DNA from: Methylobacterium sp. J-048
Lineage (GTDB): Bacteria; Pseudomonadota; Alphaproteobacteria; Rhizobiales; Beijerinckiaceae
Assembly (NCBI RefSeq): GCF_022829515.1
Contig: NZ_JAKSYL010000287.1
Span: 62,001-126,000 of the forward strand
Direction of reading: 5' to 3'
Length of the DNA: 64,000 nt
Positions 60,753 through 64,000 of the stretch are shown piece by piece. The notes below the pieces were generated by a model. It had not been told where the DNA came from. It saw only the letters and a list, made by a program, of their open reading frames with translations, and searched no databases. Positions within the stretch are counted from its first letter, which is position 1; every line of letters starts with the position of its first letter. A program made the position numbers and the translations under genes.

Positions 60753-62344
60753 ATGAAGCGACGCACCCTGCTGCAAGGCACCGGCGCCGTGATCGCCGGT
60801 GCGGTGGCCCGCCCCGCCCTGGTCCGGGCGGCCTCGGCCGCCACGCTCCGCTTCGTGCCCTACGCCGACCTGGCGCTCCTCGATCCGATCATCACCACGA
60901 ATTACGTCACGCGCACCCACGCGCTGATGGTGTTCGACACGCTCTACAGCCTCGACGCCTCCTACCGCGCGCAACCGCAGATGGTCGGGAGCCAGGACGT
61001 CTCGCCGGACGGGCTGACCTGGCGGCTGACCCTGCGGGACGGCCTGCGCTTCCACGATGGCACCCCGGTGCTGGCCCGCGACGTGGTGGCGAGCCTCAAG
61101 CGCTGGGCCCAGCGCGATGCCTTCGGGGGCGCCCTGTTCGCCACGGTGGACGAACTCTCGGCCCCGTCCGACGCGGTGGTGCAGTTCCGGCTCAAGCGGC
61201 CGTTCCCGCTCCTGCCCGACGCCCTGGCGAAGCCGACCTCGTACCTGCCGGTGATCATGCCCGAGCGGCTGAGCGCGACGCCGCCACCCAGGCCGTACCG
61301 GAGATGGTCGGCAGCGGCCCCTACCGCTACGTCGCGGCCGAGCGCGTGCCGGGCTCCCTCAATGTCTACCGCCGGTTCGAGGATTATCGGCCGCGTCAGG
61401 ACGGCACGCCGAGCTTCACCGCCGGGCCGCGGATCGCGCATTTCGACCGGATCGAGTGGCGCACGATTCCCGACGGCGCCACCGCGGCCGGCGCCCTGCG
61501 CTCCGGCGAGATCGACTGGTGGGAGCAGCCCCTGGTCGATCTCGTGCCCGACCTGCTGCGTCAGAAGGACGTGCGCGTCGAACTCGTGGAGAGCGCCGGG
61601 TTGATCGGCCAGATCCGCCTCAACCATACCCTGCCGCCCTTCGACAATCCGAACATCTGCCACGCGCTGCTGTCGGCGGTGGACCAGACCGAGATGATGG
61701 ATGCGGTGGCCGGCAGCGACCCCGCGATCCGGCGCGGGCCGGTCGGCATCTTCACCGCCGGCGGCCCGATGGCCTCGGAGGCCGGCATGGGCGTGCTCAC
61801 CGGCAAGCGCGACCTCGCCGCCACCAAGAAGGCCCTCGCCGCGGCCGGCTACAATGGCGAGAAGGTCGTGCTGCTCGCGGGCACCGATGTGCCGCGGATC
61901 AATGCGGTCTGCGAGGTGATGGCCGACCTCTGCCGCAAGCTCGGGATGAATCTCGACGTGGTCGCCACCGACTGGGGCACGGTGAACCAGCGGATCCTCA
62001 ACGCGAAGCCGCTCGACCAGGGCGGCTGGTCGATGTTCGGCATCTTTTCGGGCGGGCTCGACATGATCTCGCCGGCCTATCACCTCGCGGCCCGCGGCAA
62101 CGGCCGTGCCGGCGTGCCGAGTTGGCTCACCGACGCGCCCCTGGAGGAACTGCGCGGCGCCTGGTTCGCCGCCCCGGACCTCGACGGGCAGAAGGCACTG
62201 GCGGCGAAAATCCAGGCTCGGGCCCTGGAGGTCGGCGCCTACATCCCCTGCGGCCAGTATTTCCAGCCCACCGCCTACCGGCGCGACCTGGACGGCATGC
62301 TGACCGGCCTGCCGCTGTTCTGGAACCTGCGCCGCTCGATCTGA
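60753..62344 (+). pseudogene. ABC transporter solute-binding protein, peptide type, frameshifted
   Basis: SBP family 5 protein with a Tat-type leader, MKRRTLLQGTGAVIAGAVAR. The first frame from 60753 reads TLRFVPYADLALLDPIITTN to VIMPERLSAT and then turns into low-sense sequence (PPPRPYRRW). The expected continuation DAATQAVPEMVGSGPYRYVA is found one frame back from 61277 and runs to the stop at 62344 (EVGAYIPCGQYFQPTAYRRD). The break lies between 61275 and 61280 in GCGACGCCGCC and fits a loss of 1 or 4 bases. If it were intact the protein would be about 530 residues. It could be a real inactivation or a sequencing error. No permease or ATPase genes adjoin it. Confidence 0.85.
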
Positions 62345-62348
62345 CCGG

Positions 62349-64000
62349 TCACCCGATCGCCATCAGGCTGGCATTGCCCCCGGCGGCCGCGGTGTTGATC
62401 GCGGTCGAGCGCTCCTCGACGAGGCCAGGCAGCGCGTAGAGGTCGCCCGCCGCGAGCGCCCGGGGCGTGCGGGCCTGAACCTGCAGGATCGGCCCGGGGC
62501 GCTCGGCCAAGGCGCGATTGAGCGCCCGAAGACCCGCCGTATCGCCCTCGAACAGCACCGCCTGTACGTCGCCGGCCTGTTCGAGACCGGCAGCTCGCTC
62601 GACCCGGGCCGCGAGATCGGCTGGGAGATCGCGCCACGCGTCGACGATCCGGTCGGAGCCGATCGCCACCGCGCGATTGCCGGTTGCCAGGATCGCGCCG
62701 AGCTGTAGCATCAGCCCGGTCTCCGTCTCCGCGAAAACCGCCACGCGCCCGCGCGGATGCAGGGCGTAGAGATTGCGCTCGCCAACCGGTCCGGGCAGCT
62801 CGACTTCGGCGCCCTGAGGGAAGCGCACGGCCGACAGCCGATCCGCGAGCGGGCCATGTCCCCGTGATCGCAGCCAGGCCAGGTAGCGCCGGCTCGTGTC
62901 CTCGTCGCCCGCCAGACCGTCGAGGGCGGCGGCCGGGGGGCGCTTCAGCAGGCGGCCGAGATAGAGCGGGCCACCGGCCTTGGGCCCGGTGCCGGACAGG
63001 CCGGAACCACCAAAGGGCTGCACGCCGACCACGGCACCGATGACGTTGCGGTTCACGTAGCGGTTGCCGGCCCCGATGCGGCCAAGCACCCGGGACACGG
63101 TCTCGTCGATGCGGGTGTGGAGTCCGAAGGTCAGGCCGTAGCCGGTCGCGTCGATCTCGGTCAGCAGCCTGTCCAGGTCCTGGCGGGCATAGCGCAGGAC
63201 ATGCAGGACCGGACCGAACACCTCGCCCTCCACGTCCGCGACGCGGCCGATCTCGATCAGGGTCGGCGGCACGAAGGTGCCGAACGCCGCCTCGGCCGGC
63301 ACCGCGAGCTGATCGACCGGAAAACCGCGCGCCCGCATCGCGGCGACATGCCCGTCGATGCGCTCGGCCGCCGCCCGGCTGATGACCGGGCCGATATCGG
63401 TCGCCAGACGGCGCGGATCGCCGACCGCCAATTCGCGCATGGCACTCTTGAGCATCCCGAGGGTGCGATCCGCGATCTCCTCCTGCAGGCAAAGGATGCG
63501 CAGGGCCGAGCAGCGCTGGCCGGCGGAATCGAACGCCGAGGCGATCACGTCGGCGACCACCTGCTCGCTGAGCGCGGAGGAATCCACAACCATGGCGTTC
63601 TGGCCGCCGGTCTCGGCGACGAGCGGGACCGGCTCACCATCACGCGTGAGGCGCTCGGCCAGACGGCGCTGGATGGTCTTGGCCACCGCCGTCGAGCCGG
63701 TGAACATCACCCCCTGCACCCGCGCGTCGCCGACGAGCGCCGCGCCGACTTCGCCCGGCCCTGGCAGGACCTGAAGCGCGCCCTCGGGTACGCCGGCCGC
63801 ATGCAGGATCCGGATCGCTTCCGCGGCGATCAGGGGCGTTTCCGCGGCCGGCTTCGCGAGGACCGGGTTGCCGGCCGCTAGGGCGGCGGCGACCTGCCCG
63901 GTGAAGATCGCCAGCGGAAAATTCCACGGCGCGATGCAGACGATCGGGCCGAGGGGCTGGTGCGTGCCGTCGAGGGTCCGCTCGGCTTCGGCCGCATAAT
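62349..64000 (-). CDS. putA: proline dehydrogenase / P5C dehydrogenase, C-terminal part
   Basis: Bifunctional PutA, oxidising proline to glutamate; only its aldehyde dehydrogenase domain and C-terminus are in the window, about 550 residues. The strand enters at the right edge with YAAEAERTLDGTHQPLGPIV and CIAPWNFPLAIFTGQVAAAL. GVMFTGSTAVAK is the cofactor site, LVAETGGQNAMVVD carries the general base Glu, and the catalytic Cys is in SAFDSAGQRCSALRILC. The PutA C-terminal region with LYALPGLVEERSTAINTAAA ends at 62349. The proline dehydrogenase half and any DNA-binding domain lie outside. The gene is convergent with the binding-protein pseudogene. Confidence 0.94.
   Translation of the reverse strand, partial: YAAEAERTLDGTHQPLGPIVCIAPWNFPLAIFTGQVAAALAAGNPVLAKPAAETPLIAAEAIRILHAAGVPEGALQVLPGPGEVGAALVGDARVQGVMFTGSTAVAKTIQRRLAERLTRDGEPVPLVAETGGQNAMVVDSSALSEQVVADVIASAFDSAGQRCSALRILCLQEEIADRTLGMLKSAMRELAVGDPRRLATDIGPVISRAAAERIDGHVAAMRARGFPVDQLAVPAEAAFGTFVPPTLIEIGRVADVEGEVFGPVLHVLRYARQDLDRLLTEIDATGYGLTFGLHTRIDETVSRVLGRIGAGNRYVNRNVIGAVVGVQPFGGSGLSGTGPKAGGPLYLGRLLKRPPAAALDGLAGDEDTSRRYLAWLRSRGHGPLADRLSAVRFPQGAEVELPGPVGERNLYALHPRGRVAVFAETETGLMLQLGAILATGNRAVAIGSDRIVDAWRDLPADLAARVERAAGLEQAGDVQAVLFEGDTAGLRALNRALAERPGPILQVQARTPRALAAGDLYALPGLVEERSTAINTAAAGGNASLMAIG

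Overview
The window is GC-rich chromosomal DNA from an alphaproteobacterium of the order Hyphomicrobiales, most likely Methylobacterium or a close relative. The reasons are a carotenoid crtI-crtB pair with a PpsR/CrtJ-type site over the crtI start, YadA-like trimeric autotransporter, HWE-type histidine kinase, many CoA-ester enzymes and several families of intergenic palindromes. The genus is an inference; no rRNA or marker gene is present. No prophage, transposase, integrase, plasmid gene or CRISPR array was seen.

Layout. 1-1.5 kb: 5' end of urease gamma (runs off the left edge) and three very small genes. 1.8-6.3 kb: RND efflux pair. 6.4-10.5 kb: CoA-transferase, SDR dehydrogenase, acyl-CoA dehydrogenase and acyl dehydratase, an acyl-CoA catabolic module of unknown substrate. 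10.8-15 kb: Ohr peroxidase, adenine deaminase, dihydroxy-acid dehydratase. 15.3-18 kb: two SGNH hydrolases and GDP-fucose synthase. 18.3-22.6 kb: trimeric autotransporter, crtI, crtB and a 44-residue membrane peptide. 22.8-27.5 kb: hemC, a metallophosphoesterase, two small hypothetical genes and propionyl-CoA carboxylase beta; then tRNA-Val. 27.9-30.8 kb: a SelW-like thioredoxin-fold protein, HWE sensor kinase and a small secreted protein.

31.2-43 kb, all on the minus strand, is the most distinctive region: eight genes joined mostly by stop/start overlaps. In transcription order they encode two glycosyltransferases, a glycosyltransferase-deacetylase fusion, a double ABC ATPase, a methyltransferase-like protein, a peptide-type solute-binding protein and two permeases. 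Two of these genes carry palindromic repeat elements inside their reading frames. A GT87-type membrane protein gene is divergent from the operon.

44.7-51 kb: an orphan protein with an AT-rich upstream region, a DUF2268-like metalloprotease overlapping a GNAT acetyltransferase, a DUF3429 protein and a long coiled-coil/Sel1 protein resembling PodJ. 51.3-58.6 kb: DmdC-like acyl-CoA dehydrogenase, O-acetylhomoserine sulfhydrylase, small genes, tRNA-Gly with terminator, Nudix hydrolase, FAH-family hydrolase and a GlcD-type FAD oxidase. 58.7-64 kb: membrane acyltransferase, DUF2218 protein, a frameshifted peptide-type solute-binding protein and the 3' part of putA, which runs off the right edge.

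At least four families of dispersed inverted repeats lie between genes and, for one family, inside them. They account for most of the longer non-coding stretches.
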